44,987 nucleotides of DNA from Clostridia bacterium (GCA_017439965.1 JAFSID010000031.1:1-44987); one strand, 5' to 3'. Positions 31,032-40,027 are shown, numbered from the stretch's first letter. A program made the numbers and translations. The notes: generated from the sequence alone by a model not told the origin.

Positions 31032-32027
31032 TTACTTCACTCCGTTCAAGCGGTAAACATCTTCGATTATTTTGAGAGCTTTTCTCGATTCCTCGGCAGT
31101 AACGAGAAGCTCCTCCTTGCCGTTCACAGCGTTTATAAAGTTTTGATACTGAGCCTTATGATTATCATATGGCATTGCCATCGGGTCAGAGGAGGTTGCG
31201 GAGGCAATGCTCTTATTGTCGATAAGAGTCTCGCCATCAACGAAAAGCCTTTCTATGCTACCCTCGGTGAGAATAAGATGACCTTTCGTTCCTATAATCT
31301 CCATTCGTCTTGCAAAGCCGGGATAGGCGCAGGTGGATGCCTCTATAACACCCTCGGCACCGTTGTCAAAGGAGAGGAGCGCAACCGCAACGTCCTCGGC
31401 TTCAATGCTGTGATAGGATGCCTTGGCAACCGAGGCTCTGACCTTAGCGTTTCCTACGATATATAAAAACAGGTCAACACCGTGGAAGCCCTGATTTATA
31501 AGTGCCGCACCGCCATCAATCGCCTTGGTGCCTCTCCAATTACTGCTTGCGTAATAAGACGGGTCTCTCCAGTATTTCATATATAAGTCGCACATCACGA
31601 GCTTTCCGAGCACACCGCTTTGTACGATATCGTGAGCCTTCTTTATATCGGCGGAAAATCTGAACTGGGACATAACCGTAAGCTTTACCGAGCTTTCTCG
31701 ACAAGCGTCGATTATTCTGTCAACGTCCGAGGTGGATATTGCAAGAGGCTTCTCGCAAACGATATGCTTACCCGCCCTTGCCGACGCAATTACGGCTTCT
31801 GCGTGGTAACCGCTCGGAGTACATACAGAGACCGCGTCAAGCTCCCCGTCAGCAAGCATTTCCTCAAGGCTTTGATATACCTTACCGCCGTGCTTTTTCG
31901 CAAACGCCTCGGCTCTTTCAAGGTTGATATCGCAAACGCCGAGAAGCTCTGCACCGTCAAGCTCGTTTACGGATATGGCGTGAAAATCCGACGCCATACC
32001 CGTACCGAGTATACCGAATTTAAGCAT
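31032..32027 (-). CDS. Gfo/Idh/MocA-family oxidoreductase
   Basis: A 331-residue NAD(P)-dependent sugar dehydrogenase. The Rossmann loop is GILGTGMASDF, the family EKP motif is CEKPLA and the catalytic-region motif is GFHGVDLF. Such enzymes oxidise sugar or cyclitol hydroxyls to ketones. The start ATG at 32027 overlaps the end of the DegT gene by eight bases; longer frames lack a ribosome site. Tight coupling with a PLP aminotransferase suggests oxidation and transamination at the same carbon. Confidence 0.88.
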   Translation of the reverse strand: MLKFGILGTGMASDFHAISVNELDGAELLGVCDINLERAEAFAKKHGGKVYQSLEEMLADGELDAVSVCTPSGYHAEAVIASARAGKHIVCEKPLAISTSDVDRIIDACRESSVKLTVMSQFRFSADIKKAHDIVQSGVLGKLVMCDLYMKYWRDPSYYASSNWRGTKAIDGGAALINQGFHGVDLFLYIVGNAKVRASVAKASYHSIEAEDVAVALLSFDNGAEGVIEASTCAYPGFARRMEIIGTKGHLILTEGSIERLFVDGETLIDNKSIASATSSDPMAMPYDNHKAQYQNFINAVNGKEELLVTAEESRKALKIIEDVYRLNGVK

Positions 32028-33345
32028 TTTCCGTTCCATACCATCTACCGCCTTGCTTTTTATCGGCGTCGGTTTCAAGAAGCTGTTCGTGATTTTCCAC
32101 AACCTTGCGGTACGCCTTTGCGTAAAGCTCGATAATCTCCTTGTCAAAGTGCTTGAACCAGGGCGCTGAGCAACAGAAGATAGTCTCCGACCTCTCACAC
32201 TTACCGTCATCCTCTCTTACGTCACGCTCTGCGTACTCTATTCTTGAGGGCACGCCCGAATTTCTGAAGTCAAAATCCTTGAAGAAGGCGTGAGTGTGGA
32301 GACAGAAGTTTGCTCCCTCCCAACATCCCTTAAAGCCTTCGGCACGGACTGCCTCGCAGAATTTTTTGACCGAAAGGCCGTGAAGCTCGTCTGGATTATA
32401 GTAGCAATGAGGAATATAGTAGCCACCCATATGCGAGCCCTCAGCCTCGTTTACGCGGAGAGGATGAAGACCCGGAAGGTCGGAAATGAGGTCGTAGAAG
32501 TAATTGACCGCACGTCTTATCTCCGCAGTACGCTCGTCATAATACTTGAGCTGAACTCTTGCAAGAGCCGAGCAAAGCTGATTTGCACGTCCCTTGATAC
32601 CGCCGAGCGCAATGTGAGAATAGGGCTTAAGCTCCTCACATTCCTTTATGTAATTCTCGTTGTTTCTCTCATAGTGACCGAATGCCATTGCTCTCTCGTA
32701 GCAGATTCTGTCGTCGGTTACGAGCATTCCGAGCTCACCTGCCGCAAAGGACTTCATACTCATCATAGACATTGCCGCAACGTCACCGAAGGTACCTACC
32801 TTACGTCCCTTGTACATAACGCCGTGAGCGTGAGACACGTCCTCAATTACCTTGAGATTATATTTTTTCGCAATGGGCATAATTTTATCCATATCGCAGG
32901 GATATGACATATAGTGAACGACCATTATCGCCTTCGTCTTTGGAGTGATACACCTTTCAAGGTCCTCGGGGTCAAGGCTTAAGTGCTCGTCAATGTTACA
33001 AAAAACGGCAGAAGCACCGAAGTTGATAGCCTGAGAAACGCTTCCCCAATAGGTTTTCGTAGGACAGATTATCTCGTCGCCCTTGCCAAGTCCTACGGCG
33101 TACATTGCGGCGGTCAAGGCCGCAGTACCGTTACAGAAGGCAATTGCGTACTCTCTGCCCTGCCACTCGGCAAACTCGTCCTGAAACTGTGCGGTAATAT
33201 CCGTACCCGAGAACTTATTGTTTCGTATAACGTCGAGGGCTACCTCCTCATCCTCCTCGGTGATAATAGGCCATTTAAAAAGTGATGCGGGGATTTTTTC
33301 GGCATCTATAACGGGAGTGCCTCCGAGTAACGCGAGCTTTTCCAT
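32020..33345 (-). CDS. DegT/DnrJ/EryC1/StrS aminotransferase
   Basis: A 441-residue PLP enzyme. PLP-binding features are NGTAALTAAMY (phosphate site), CPTKTYWGSVSQA, Asp169 in VIEDVSHAHG and the Schiff-base Lys198 in MSMMSMKSFAAGELG. These enzymes transfer an amino group from Glu/Gln to keto-sugars or keto-cyclitols (StsC, AHBA synthase-like branch). In a catabolic operon it may run in reverse, removing an amino group. AAGGAG lies before the ATG. Confidence 0.88.
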   Translation of the reverse strand: MEKLALLGGTPVIDAEKIPASLFKWPIITEEDEEVALDVIRNNKFSGTDITAQFQDEFAEWQGREYAIAFCNGTAALTAAMYAVGLGKGDEIICPTKTYWGSVSQAINFGASAVFCNIDEHLSLDPEDLERCITPKTKAIMVVHYMSYPCDMDKIMPIAKKYNLKVIEDVSHAHGVMYKGRKVGTFGDVAAMSMMSMKSFAAGELGMLVTDDRICYERAMAFGHYERNNENYIKECEELKPYSHIALGGIKGRANQLCSALARVQLKYYDERTAEIRRAVNYFYDLISDLPGLHPLRVNEAEGSHMGGYYIPHCYYNPDELHGLSVKKFCEAVRAEGFKGCWEGANFCLHTHAFFKDFDFRNSGVPSRIEYAERDVREDDGKCERSETIFCCSAPWFKHFDKEIIELYAKAYRKVVENHEQLLETDADKKQGGRWYGTENA

Positions 33346-33358
33346 AATAATATTCTCC

Positions 33359-34264
33359 TTATTCCAAATTAATCTTAAGCAGGCTTATTGCGTTTTCTCT
33401 TGCAATTTTGCGCCATACATCAGGCTTGAGCATTCCGTCGGCGTACATTTTTCTCAAGAACTCATCCATAAGATACTGGTGAGTGTTAAGAGTGGCGCAC
33501 ACGTCACAGCCGTAGAGAATTCTGTCAGCAAATTCGTTCAAAAATTTCTCGGCAAATTCAGGGTCACGGGAAAGAGCGTTCCAGCCGCTACCCGCGGAAA
33601 TATCGCACCAAAGATTCGGGTATTCACGCAAAAGCTTTGAAATTCTTCCTTCGGTAACCTTACCCTTTGGAGCACCGCCTCTCTCGTTCTCGGGACAGTC
33701 GTTTGAAATCTCAGCCCAGAAAACCTGGGAATGTCCGATAAAGTTGAGTCTCGGATGCTTTTTGAGCATTTTTTCAAGCCTCGGAAGTCCCGCCTCGTCA
33801 ACGAGTCCGTAGCTTCCTCCGAATTTCGTGTGAAGGTGAAACAGGACGGGCATCTCAAATTCCTCGGCGTAGGACAGCATATTGTCAACGCGAGGGTCGT
33901 CAAAATAAAGCTGACAGGTGACCTCACCCACACCCTTTGCGCCAAGCTTCTTATAATGCTTGAAAAGGGGTGAAAGGTCGGTCTTATCACCGTTTGACAA
34001 GGCTCTCGGGTCTATATTGCAAAACCACAAAAAACGGTCGGGATACTTATCTGCGGCAAACTTCGCAGACTCTGAGGTCATAGGGGTCATCTGTCCCTCG
34101 GCAGCACTGATAGGAAGTATAACTCCTTTTTCAATATTGAGCTTATCGTATATCTCAATCATTTCCTCGGCAGAGCAAAAACGTCCCTGCCATTTACAAT
34201 CCGGGGCATATTCGGGGAATGCCGTGATGTGTGAATGTATATCTATTCTTTTTATGCTATCCAT
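33359..34264 (-). CDS. amidohydrolase-2 family protein (copy 2)
   Basis: A 301-residue TIM-barrel hydrolase with metal motif DIHSH (His10, His12), FCNIDPRALSN, GAKGVGEV, FIGHSQVFW and YGCDV. It aligns along its length with the 30-kb amidohydrolase. The start ATG at 34264 follows AAAGGAG; the frame reaching 34417 crosses a promoter and terminator and is rejected. It is the first gene of the 34.3-30.1 kb unit. Confidence 0.83.
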   Translation of the reverse strand: MDSIKRIDIHSHITAFPEYAPDCKWQGRFCSAEEMIEIYDKLNIEKGVILPISAAEGQMTPMTSESAKFAADKYPDRFLWFCNIDPRALSNGDKTDLSPLFKHYKKLGAKGVGEVTCQLYFDDPRVDNMLSYAEEFEMPVLFHLHTKFGGSYGLVDEAGLPRLEKMLKKHPRLNFIGHSQVFWAEISNDCPENERGGAPKGKVTEGRISKLLREYPNLWCDISAGSGWNALSRDPEFAEKFLNEFADRILYGCDVCATLNTHQYLMDEFLRKMYADGMLKPDVWRKIARENAISLLKINLE

Positions 34265-34286
34265 TGATACATCTCCTTTCGATGAT

Positions 34287-34315
34287 ATTTTAGTCCATAA
34301 AAAAATAAAAATCAA
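34287..34315 (-). promoter_or_regulatory. internal promoter for amidohydrolase-DegT-Gfo operon
   Basis: TTGATT (complement at 34310-34315), 17-bp spacer and TAAAAT (complement at 34287-34292) on the minus strand. The -35 region lies inside the AraC terminator stem. Confidence 0.65.
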
Positions 34316-34337
34316 TGGAGTACATTGATTTTTATTT
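34300..34337 (-). terminator. AT-rich terminator of the AraC-led part of the cluster
   Basis: A perfect 15-bp stem (34303-34317 with 34323-34337) is followed by a T-run on the minus strand. It includes the AraC stop codon, so the upstream transcript is at least partly ended here. Confidence 0.7.
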
Positions 34338-35189
34338 GGACAATATTGCTCGGTCCTTATTCGGTGAATGACCGTATTTCTTTTTGTAGCAACGGGAAAA
34401 GTAAGCGGCATCCTCAAAGCCGCACTGAGCGGCGATTTCGGAAATACTCTTGCTTGTGGACCGCAAAAGCACCCCCGCTATCTCAAGTCGGTAGCCGTTG
34501 CGATACTCCACCGCGCTCATTGAGGTTGACTGCTTGAATATCCTACAGAAGTGACACTTACTCACACCGCAAGCCTCGGCAAGCTCGTCGATGGAATGCT
34601 CCGCACCGCAATCCTGACGGATAAGGCGTATTGCGGGGTAAACTATCTCATAATAACGAATACTCTTGTCACTCGGCATTATTGCGGGCGTCGGCGCTTT
34701 GAAATCACGCAGAAGCAAAACGAAAAGCTCAAGCACAAGCGCCGTTACCGCCCTTTGATACCCTTCGCGCATTTCGGTCATCTCAAGCACTATATCCTTT
34801 ATAGTCCTTGCAATTCTGCCGTCACGGACAAGCGTTTCAAGTCTTGCCCTCTCCTTTGTAAACAGATAGCGCAGATCCAAAAAGCCCTCTCCCATTCCGT
34901 CAAAAAAGTCCAAGCTTATCATAAGAAGGTGATACCTTCCCTTTTCCTCGGCATAATTAACGGTGGAGTGAAACTCGTACGGATTTATGACCACGATATC
35001 CTCGGGCTGAGTGACGAGGCTCTCCCCTCCGATATGGAGGGTAGAGCTTCCGTCGATAAAATACTTTATCTCTATATCCTCGTGAAAGACCTCGGAAAAA
35101 TCGTCGATGGCATCAATGCGCGACACCTTATCAGGCTCGACCTTGATTCTGAAGCTTTCCTCGTCGTAACGGATATTATTATATTTCAC
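34332..35189 (-). CDS. AraC-family transcriptional regulator (pathway-specific candidate)
   Basis: A 285-residue regulator. The N-terminal cupin-like domain has IEIKYFIDGSSTLHIGGE and PEDIVVINPYEFHSTV; the C-terminal HTH pair has CGVSKCHFCRIFKQSTSMSAVEYRNGYR and AAQCGFEDAAYFSRCYKKKYGHSPNKD. It is embedded at the end of the upstream transcript (three bases after the TIM-barrel gene) and directly before the promoter of the amidohydrolase-DegT-Gfo unit. It is therefore the obvious candidate activator of that promoter. Confidence 0.88.
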   Translation of the reverse strand: MKYNNIRYDEESFRIKVEPDKVSRIDAIDDFSEVFHEDIEIKYFIDGSSTLHIGGESLVTQPEDIVVINPYEFHSTVNYAEEKGRYHLLMISLDFFDGMGEGFLDLRYLFTKERARLETLVRDGRIARTIKDIVLEMTEMREGYQRAVTALVLELFVLLLRDFKAPTPAIMPSDKSIRYYEIVYPAIRLIRQDCGAEHSIDELAEACGVSKCHFCRIFKQSTSMSAVEYRNGYRLEIAGVLLRSTSKSISEIAAQCGFEDAAYFSRCYKKKYGHSPNKDRAILSK

Positions 35190-35192
35190 AGC

Positions 35193-35957
35193 TTAGCCAA
35201 GCGTGTTGAGATAGTCGATACAGCGCTTGATCTCTTCAAGACCCGTTGGGTCAAGTCCCTCGGACTCAACCACCATAATAACGCCGTTCTTTTCAGCCCA
35301 CTCCTTAACGGCGGCAACGGGTGCCTTACCGCTACCGAGAGAAAGACCGATGACGTTAGAGTGAACGTCGTCATAGCGCTTCTTGTCGTCTGCGGAGGGT
35401 ACTCCGTCCTTTAAGTGAATCACCTTGATTCTGTCACGGTGTGCCTCAAGGTAAGAAATAACGTCAATGCCTGCGTTAAAGAGCCAGAAGGTGTCTATCT
35501 CAAGCTCTGCGTCTGTTTTTTCGATTATCTCATTTTCAAAAACAATTCCGTCGGAAGTGGGGAAAAACTCTTTTGAATGGTTGTGATATCCGAAGCGGAT
35601 TCCGTTCTCGCGGAGCTTCCTTGAGGTCTCGTTAAAAAGCTTTATAAGGTCTTCCGTCTTTTCGGGAGTAGACCAATCGCATCCGGGTACGATAAGATTG
35701 TCACATCCGATTATCTTGTGATAGCGTATGGTTTCGTCAAGCTTGTCGGGAGCAATGAGTCCAACGCCCGTATGAGTACCCGAGCATTTGAGCCCGAAGG
35801 TATCAAGCCATGTCTTTATCTGCTCGGGAGTATAGTCGAAGAAGCCTGCAAACTCAACGTACTTGTAGCCCATTTCGGCAACTTTTTCGAGCGCCATTCT
35901 CATTGAATCCTTGGTTATGTCTCTTATAGAGTACATCTGTATTCCGTATTCTGCCAT
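35193..35957 (-). CDS. TIM-barrel sugar isomerase/epimerase
   Basis: A 254-residue xylose-isomerase-like TIM barrel (AP endonuclease 2 superfamily). It has YGIQMYSIRD, KYVEFAGFFDYTP, SGTHTGVGLI, GYHNHSKEF, LEIDTFWLFNAG, and VIHLKDGVPSAD (metal ligands). Members include IolE/IolH, hydroxypyruvate isomerase and tagatose/ribulose epimerases; the substrate is not evident. It lies between an M20 peptidase and an AraC regulator in the catabolic operon. Confidence 0.85.
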   Translation of the reverse strand: MAEYGIQMYSIRDITKDSMRMALEKVAEMGYKYVEFAGFFDYTPEQIKTWLDTFGLKCSGTHTGVGLIAPDKLDETIRYHKIIGCDNLIVPGCDWSTPEKTEDLIKLFNETSRKLRENGIRFGYHNHSKEFFPTSDGIVFENEIIEKTDAELEIDTFWLFNAGIDVISYLEAHRDRIKVIHLKDGVPSADDKKRYDDVHSNVIGLSLGSGKAPVAAVKEWAEKNGVIMVVESEGLDPTGLEEIKRCIDYLNTLG

Positions 35958-35978
35958 CTTTTTTTACCTCTTTATTTA

Positions 35979-37160
35979 TTATTTATTTAAAAATTTTAAA
36001 GCCGTTGCAACGTATGAGGCAACACCCTTCCACAAGACCTTTTCGTCAACGTCGAAGGCGGGGTTGTGGTTTGTCTCAACTATATTTTTATCGGGATTGT
36101 TGGTGCAGAGAAAATAGTAAACGCCGGGGATTCTGTCGGTATAGTTTGCAAAATCGTCCGAGCCCATTAAGGCTGACGGCGTTTCGGTGATTATCTCCTC
36201 ACCGAGTATTTCCTCGGTAGCCTCTCTCACAACCTCCGCAAGCGCCTTATCGTTCATAACCGTTGAAGAGCCTCGGCGTAAATCCACCTCGCACTCACCT
36301 CTGAAGGCGTGCGCTATGCTCTCGGCAACCGTCCGAAGCCTCTCGCCCATAAAATTGCGAAGCTCGACGCTCTGCACTCGGATACTGCCCTTTATAACGG
36401 CGGTCTCGGGAATAGAGTTATGGTCAACGCCTGCCGTAAGACCGCCGAAGCTTAACACGGCGGCGCTTCCCGCGGGAAGCTCACGCGCGTTTATTTCCTC
36501 ACAGCCGTTGACGATTCGTGCGGCAATGAGTATCGGGTCAACCCCCTTGTCTGTAAACGCCGAATGAGTGCCCTTGCCTCTCACCGTAATCGTAAACTTA
36601 TCCTTACCTGCGCTCACGGGTCCCGATTTTACGACGATTTTTCCGTTTGTAAGGCTCTCGCCTGCAAGGTTGCCGACGTGAAGCGCGCATATTGCATCAA
36701 CGCCGTCAAGTGCGCCAAGCTTAAGCATTGCCTTAGCGCCCGTGCCCGTCTCCTCGCCCGATTGAAACAGAAGCCTCACTCTTCCGCAAAGCTTGTCACG
36801 GTGACGGCTTAAAAGCTTAGCTGTGACGAGAAGCATCGCGGTATGAGCGTCGTGTCCGCAGCCGTGCATCTGTCCGTCTATCTCGGAGGAGTATTCAAGC
36901 CCCGTTTTTTCCTCAATATGAAGAGCGTCCATATCGGCGCGGAAGGCAATAGTCTTACCGTCCCTTCCTCCGCATATATCGGCAATCAAGCCGTCCTCCT
37001 CGGGATTGAGCGTATAGGAGACTCCGATTGAATCAAGATAATCGCAAACGATTTTTCTCGTCCTCGGGAGACTGCCTGCAATCTCGGGACAGCGGTGAAG
37101 CTGTCGGCGAAGGCTTATAAGCTCGTCCTCAAGCTCCTTGATTTCATTTACAATAGTCAT
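35979..37160 (-). CDS. M20-family amidohydrolase (hippurate hydrolase-like)
   Basis: A 393-residue M20D peptidase/amidohydrolase. The metal and catalytic motifs are intact: MHGCGHDAHTAM, QSGEETGTGA, ALHVGN, the dimerisation domain VRGKGTHSAFTDKGVDP and the late His in ETNHNPAFDVD. Family members remove acyl groups from N-acyl amino acids or amino sugars. Its ATG follows directly on the GNAT stop codon, with GGAG inside the end of that gene. It may deacylate an N-acyl intermediate of the pathway. Confidence 0.88.
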   Translation of the reverse strand: MTIVNEIKELEDELISLRRQLHRCPEIAGSLPRTRKIVCDYLDSIGVSYTLNPEEDGLIADICGGRDGKTIAFRADMDALHIEEKTGLEYSSEIDGQMHGCGHDAHTAMLLVTAKLLSRHRDKLCGRVRLLFQSGEETGTGAKAMLKLGALDGVDAICALHVGNLAGESLTNGKIVVKSGPVSAGKDKFTITVRGKGTHSAFTDKGVDPILIAARIVNGCEEINARELPAGSAAVLSFGGLTAGVDHNSIPETAVIKGSIRVQSVELRNFMGERLRTVAESIAHAFRGECEVDLRRGSSTVMNDKALAEVVREATEEILGEEIITETPSALMGSDDFANYTDRIPGVYYFLCTNNPDKNIVETNHNPAFDVDEKVLWKGVASYVATALKFLNK

Positions 37161-37685
37161 TTATTTCACTCCGCGTTTTACAAAATATACGGTATCAATT
37201 CCCTCTCCTCTGTCATTTTCAATCACCTTCAAAATATCAAAGCCGAGTCGGGAAAGGATTTTAGTGTGAGCCGCATTCGTTGACCACGTGCGAGTATAAA
37301 CGCATCTATCGGGGTAGGCGTTGAAAAGCTCCCCGTACATTATCTGTGTCAGTCCCTTGCCTCTGCCCTCGGGCTTTACGATGAGAGTGGAGAGGTACAC
37401 GTTGGGGACCTCCGTCACGGTATCCGTCAGATAATTCTCACGGTAGGACATAAACGCCACAAGCTCACCGTTTTCCAAGGCTACCGCTAACCGTTGCTTT
37501 TTCATTTCCTCAAAATAGAGGAGTATTCCCTCGGGAGTCGAAGCGTTTCCGACAAGGCTTGACTGTGTGGTCGAGCTCCTTGACGAAAGAGGCGGAACAA
37601 ATTCACCGTCAGCCCTTTTCAGCATTTCGAGTATTTCGGGAAAATACAGCTCACTATCGCTCTTTGTAAGTATTTTTATTTCCAT
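37161..37685 (-). CDS. GNAT-family N-acetyltransferase
   Basis: A 174-residue acetyltransferase. Motif A is VYLSTLIVKPEGRGKGLTQ (acetyl-CoA pyrophosphate loop RGKG), followed by TWSTNAAHTKILSRLGF (motif B). The start ATG at 37685 is preferred because AAGGAG precedes it, and it overlaps the upstream esterase gene by 10 bases. The acceptor is unknown; acetylation of an amine in the same pathway as the M20 enzyme is possible. Confidence 0.83.
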   Translation of the reverse strand: MEIKILTKSDSELYFPEILEMLKRADGEFVPPLSSRSSTTQSSLVGNASTPEGILLYFEEMKKQRLAVALENGELVAFMSYRENYLTDTVTEVPNVYLSTLIVKPEGRGKGLTQIMYGELFNAYPDRCVYTRTWSTNAAHTKILSRLGFDILKVIENDRGEGIDTVYFVKRGVK

Positions 37686-38698
37686 TGAAGCTCCTTTATT
37701 TTGTCGGCAACTCTTCTTGAAAGAAGCGTTTTTGTAGGCGGATGAATATTGTCGCTCTCGCAGACGTCGGCGCATTTGACCGTTACGACGTTATTGGTCA
37801 TACCTTGAACTCTGAGTTGTGCCTCCTGCACTCTTGCCCATGCCTCAAGGTCTCTTGACGGGTCGTTCTTAGGACGGAAGTCGGCTATCTGAATTACGTA
37901 GAACTGAAGACCTTCGTCCTTGAAGGCATCGCGCCATACTCTGATAAGCTCGCAAAGCTCACGGTCGTAAACGTAGGTCTCCTCGCCTGCCGAATCCGAC
38001 TCGCCCTGATACCAGATGACACCGCTTAACGAAAACGGGAACACCTGACGGAGCTGTTTTTCGTAAAGCATGCCGTTCTTATTCCACTTCTGATATGGCT
38101 CGTAGTAGTGGTTATACCCTTTTTTATCCGCGGGAATATCAATACCAATCTTCTCAAACGTGCCCTCGGGCACCCAGCTTTCGATAATTGACGCACCCTG
38201 ATTACAGTTGATAATACCTACCGCAACGCCTTTGTCACGGGATATGTCCATTCCTGCAAGGTAACCGATCGCCGTCCAATTATAAACGGTATCCTTATCA
38301 GCCTTGACCCATCCGTCCTCGGCGGTGAAAAGAGGATTCTTCGTAATCTTGTCAACCTCGAAAATGCGGAGAGCCTCGTTGGACTCATACGACTCCTTCG
38401 GCGTGTTGGTCTCGGAAAGCCTCAGCTCTATATTCGACTGACCTGCGCAAAGAAGCACCACTCCGACAAAAATATCGTCAAGCACTGTCTCAACGCCGTT
38501 GCTTATAAGCTTCAGCGTATAGGGACCGCCGTAGTTCATCGGCGGAAGCTCGGTATACCAGAAGCCGTTTTCACAAACGATATCACGGGTCTGTCCCGCA
38601 AATTCAAGTATACCGCTACCCTCTCCCTCTCCGTAAATACGGATGGGCTTGTTTGCGGCAAAAACAGTATGTGATGAAAATATTCTGTTAAATTTCAT
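37676..38698 (-). CDS. sialate O-acetylesterase-like SASA-domain esterase
   Basis: A 340-residue esterase with an N-terminal beta domain (about 1-80) and a SASA catalytic domain: nucleophile in CAGQSNIEL, GVIWYQGESDS, and a C-terminal DNIHPP motif with the catalytic Asp/His. Family members remove O-acetyl groups from sialic acids, xylan or other sugars. No signal peptide is present. It is three bases downstream of the SGNH gene, consistent with coordinated deacetylation of an imported sugar. Confidence 0.85.
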   Translation of the reverse strand: MKFNRIFSSHTVFAANKPIRIYGEGEGSGILEFAGQTRDIVCENGFWYTELPPMNYGGPYTLKLISNGVETVLDDIFVGVVLLCAGQSNIELRLSETNTPKESYESNEALRIFEVDKITKNPLFTAEDGWVKADKDTVYNWTAIGYLAGMDISRDKGVAVGIINCNQGASIIESWVPEGTFEKIGIDIPADKKGYNHYYEPYQKWNKNGMLYEKQLRQVFPFSLSGVIWYQGESDSAGEETYVYDRELCELIRVWRDAFKDEGLQFYVIQIADFRPKNDPSRDLEAWARVQEAQLRVQGMTNNVVTVKCADVCESDNIHPPTKTLLSRRVADKIKELQWK

Positions 38699-38701
38699 AT
38701 A

Positions 38702-39346
38702 TTAAAGCCTTTCAATCTCTGTTCCAATAACGTCTGCAAGTATAGCGTGACCTGCATCGTTCGGATGAAGTCCGTCGGGCATAAGAGCTTTATCCCATGC
38801 ATCAATCGGATTTATACCGAAAAGGTCAATTACAGGATACCCTCTTTTTTCACAAATAGCCTTGATTGCTGCGACGTAATCCGCAAGAATTTTCCCTTCG
38901 GGGCGTGAAGGGTTGTTCTCATCCTTTCTGTGAATCGGTGTCAAAAAGATTTTCTGTGCATTCGGAAAATCCCTTTCAAGCCTGTTTATCAAGGAATTGA
39001 GTCCTCCGCAGAAGGAGTAAATGTTATCGTCATTTATATCGTCGACGTTCCCGAAAACCGCATCACCGTAGCCGTAATCGTTAGTACCGCCGAAAACCAC
39101 AATGACGTCCGTATCTCTCGGCATAATCTCCGCGCGGATTTCATAAGTGAGGTCGGAGGGTGTTTCGTGTACTGTCGGTGCGGTCTGACGCGCAATTCTT
39201 GTACCGGGCACACCGTACGGTATTGCATAAGCAAGGTTATATTTTTTAGCAATAATCTGATGGAAGCGTTTGTCCATACATGACGTACAGTTTCCCGACG
39301 TAATACTGTCTCCTAAGAAGCAAACCTTTTTTCCTTCAATTTTCAT
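38702..39346 (-). CDS. SGNH/GDSL hydrolase
   Basis: A 214-residue esterase. Block I FLGDSITSG (catalytic Ser), block III FGGTNDYG and block V DGLHPND (catalytic Asp and His) are all present. It is cytoplasmic. It is the second gene of the operon starting at 39994, likely a carbohydrate O-deacylase. Confidence 0.88.
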   Translation of the reverse strand: MKIEGKKVCFLGDSITSGNCTSCMDKRFHQIIAKKYNLAYAIPYGVPGTRIARQTAPTVHETPSDLTYEIRAEIMPRDTDVIVVFGGTNDYGYGDAVFGNVDDINDDNIYSFCGGLNSLINRLERDFPNAQKIFLTPIHRKDENNPSRPEGKILADYVAAIKAICEKRGYPVIDLFGINPIDAWDKALMPDGLHPNDAGHAILADVIGTEIERL

Positions 39347-39358
39347 TTTATTTTCCCC

Positions 39359-39994
39359 TTAAATCCCAACGGGCTTATCAGTGTGAAGCATCTCACGGTA
39401 AACGAGCCTCTCTTCAAGTCCGATTGCAGAGGAAAGGCAGGAAACAACCTGATTGGTAAATGCCTCGGTACCTATTGGAGTGTAATAATGAACGGTATCG
39501 GAATGGGCCTCCTCGGGAAGCCTTACCGAAACGGCGTGAAGGTCGTCAACCTCAAAGCCGTGCTTTTTCACTATCTCAACGGCAACTCTGTTATATTCCA
39601 CAATATCACTGTTACGTCTTTTAGCATCCTCCGACATTCTCTCCTCCTGAACAGAGGTGGAGGTAGCAAAGATGAATTTAGCATTCGGGAAAAGCCTTTT
39701 GAGTCTTATACATACACGGTCGATATAATACGCGTAAATGTCAATCGGTGTTTGAACGTCCTCTCCGTAAAGGCGGAGATTATCCCAAAGCCCCGCATTC
39801 CAGTGAACTACGTCGTACTCCTCACCCTTCAAGCCGCACTGGGTTATCCAATACGGAAGGGTTCTTAAAACGTATGCGGCAAAGCGACAGTTTTCCGCAG
39901 GGAAATATACGTTAGCATATCCCTCAAGGGTCTCCTTAACGGATTTATCGTAGCCAATTCTTATAGAGTCTCCCAAAAGCAATATATTTTTCAT
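39359..39994 (-). CDS. SGNH/GDSL hydrolase (divergent)
   Basis: A 211-residue esterase-like protein. Block I is LLGDSIRIGYDKSV; the Asn-bearing block is VHWNAGLWDN rather than GxND; and the C-terminal Asp/His pair is in HSDTVHYYTPIG. The pattern is typical of a divergent SGNH branch near glycosidase genes. The start ATG at 39994 follows AAAGGTG. It is the first gene of the operon. The weakly conserved block III leaves the substrate uncertain. Confidence 0.8.
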   Translation of the reverse strand: MKNILLLGDSIRIGYDKSVKETLEGYANVYFPAENCRFAAYVLRTLPYWITQCGLKGEEYDVVHWNAGLWDNLRLYGEDVQTPIDIYAYYIDRVCIRLKRLFPNAKFIFATSTSVQEERMSEDAKRRNSDIVEYNRVAVEIVKKHGFEVDDLHAVSVRLPEEAHSDTVHYYTPIGTEAFTNQVVSCLSSAIGLEERLVYREMLHTDKPVGI

Positions 39995-40027
39995 AATTAT
40001 CACCTTTTTATCAAAAATTCCGTTCAA

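Noticed and set aside
32028-32210. N-terminal extension of the Gfo/Idh gene
   Set aside because: The extra 61 residues are Arg/Ser-rich, overlap the DegT gene and lack a ribosome site; the Rossmann start fits ATG at 32027.
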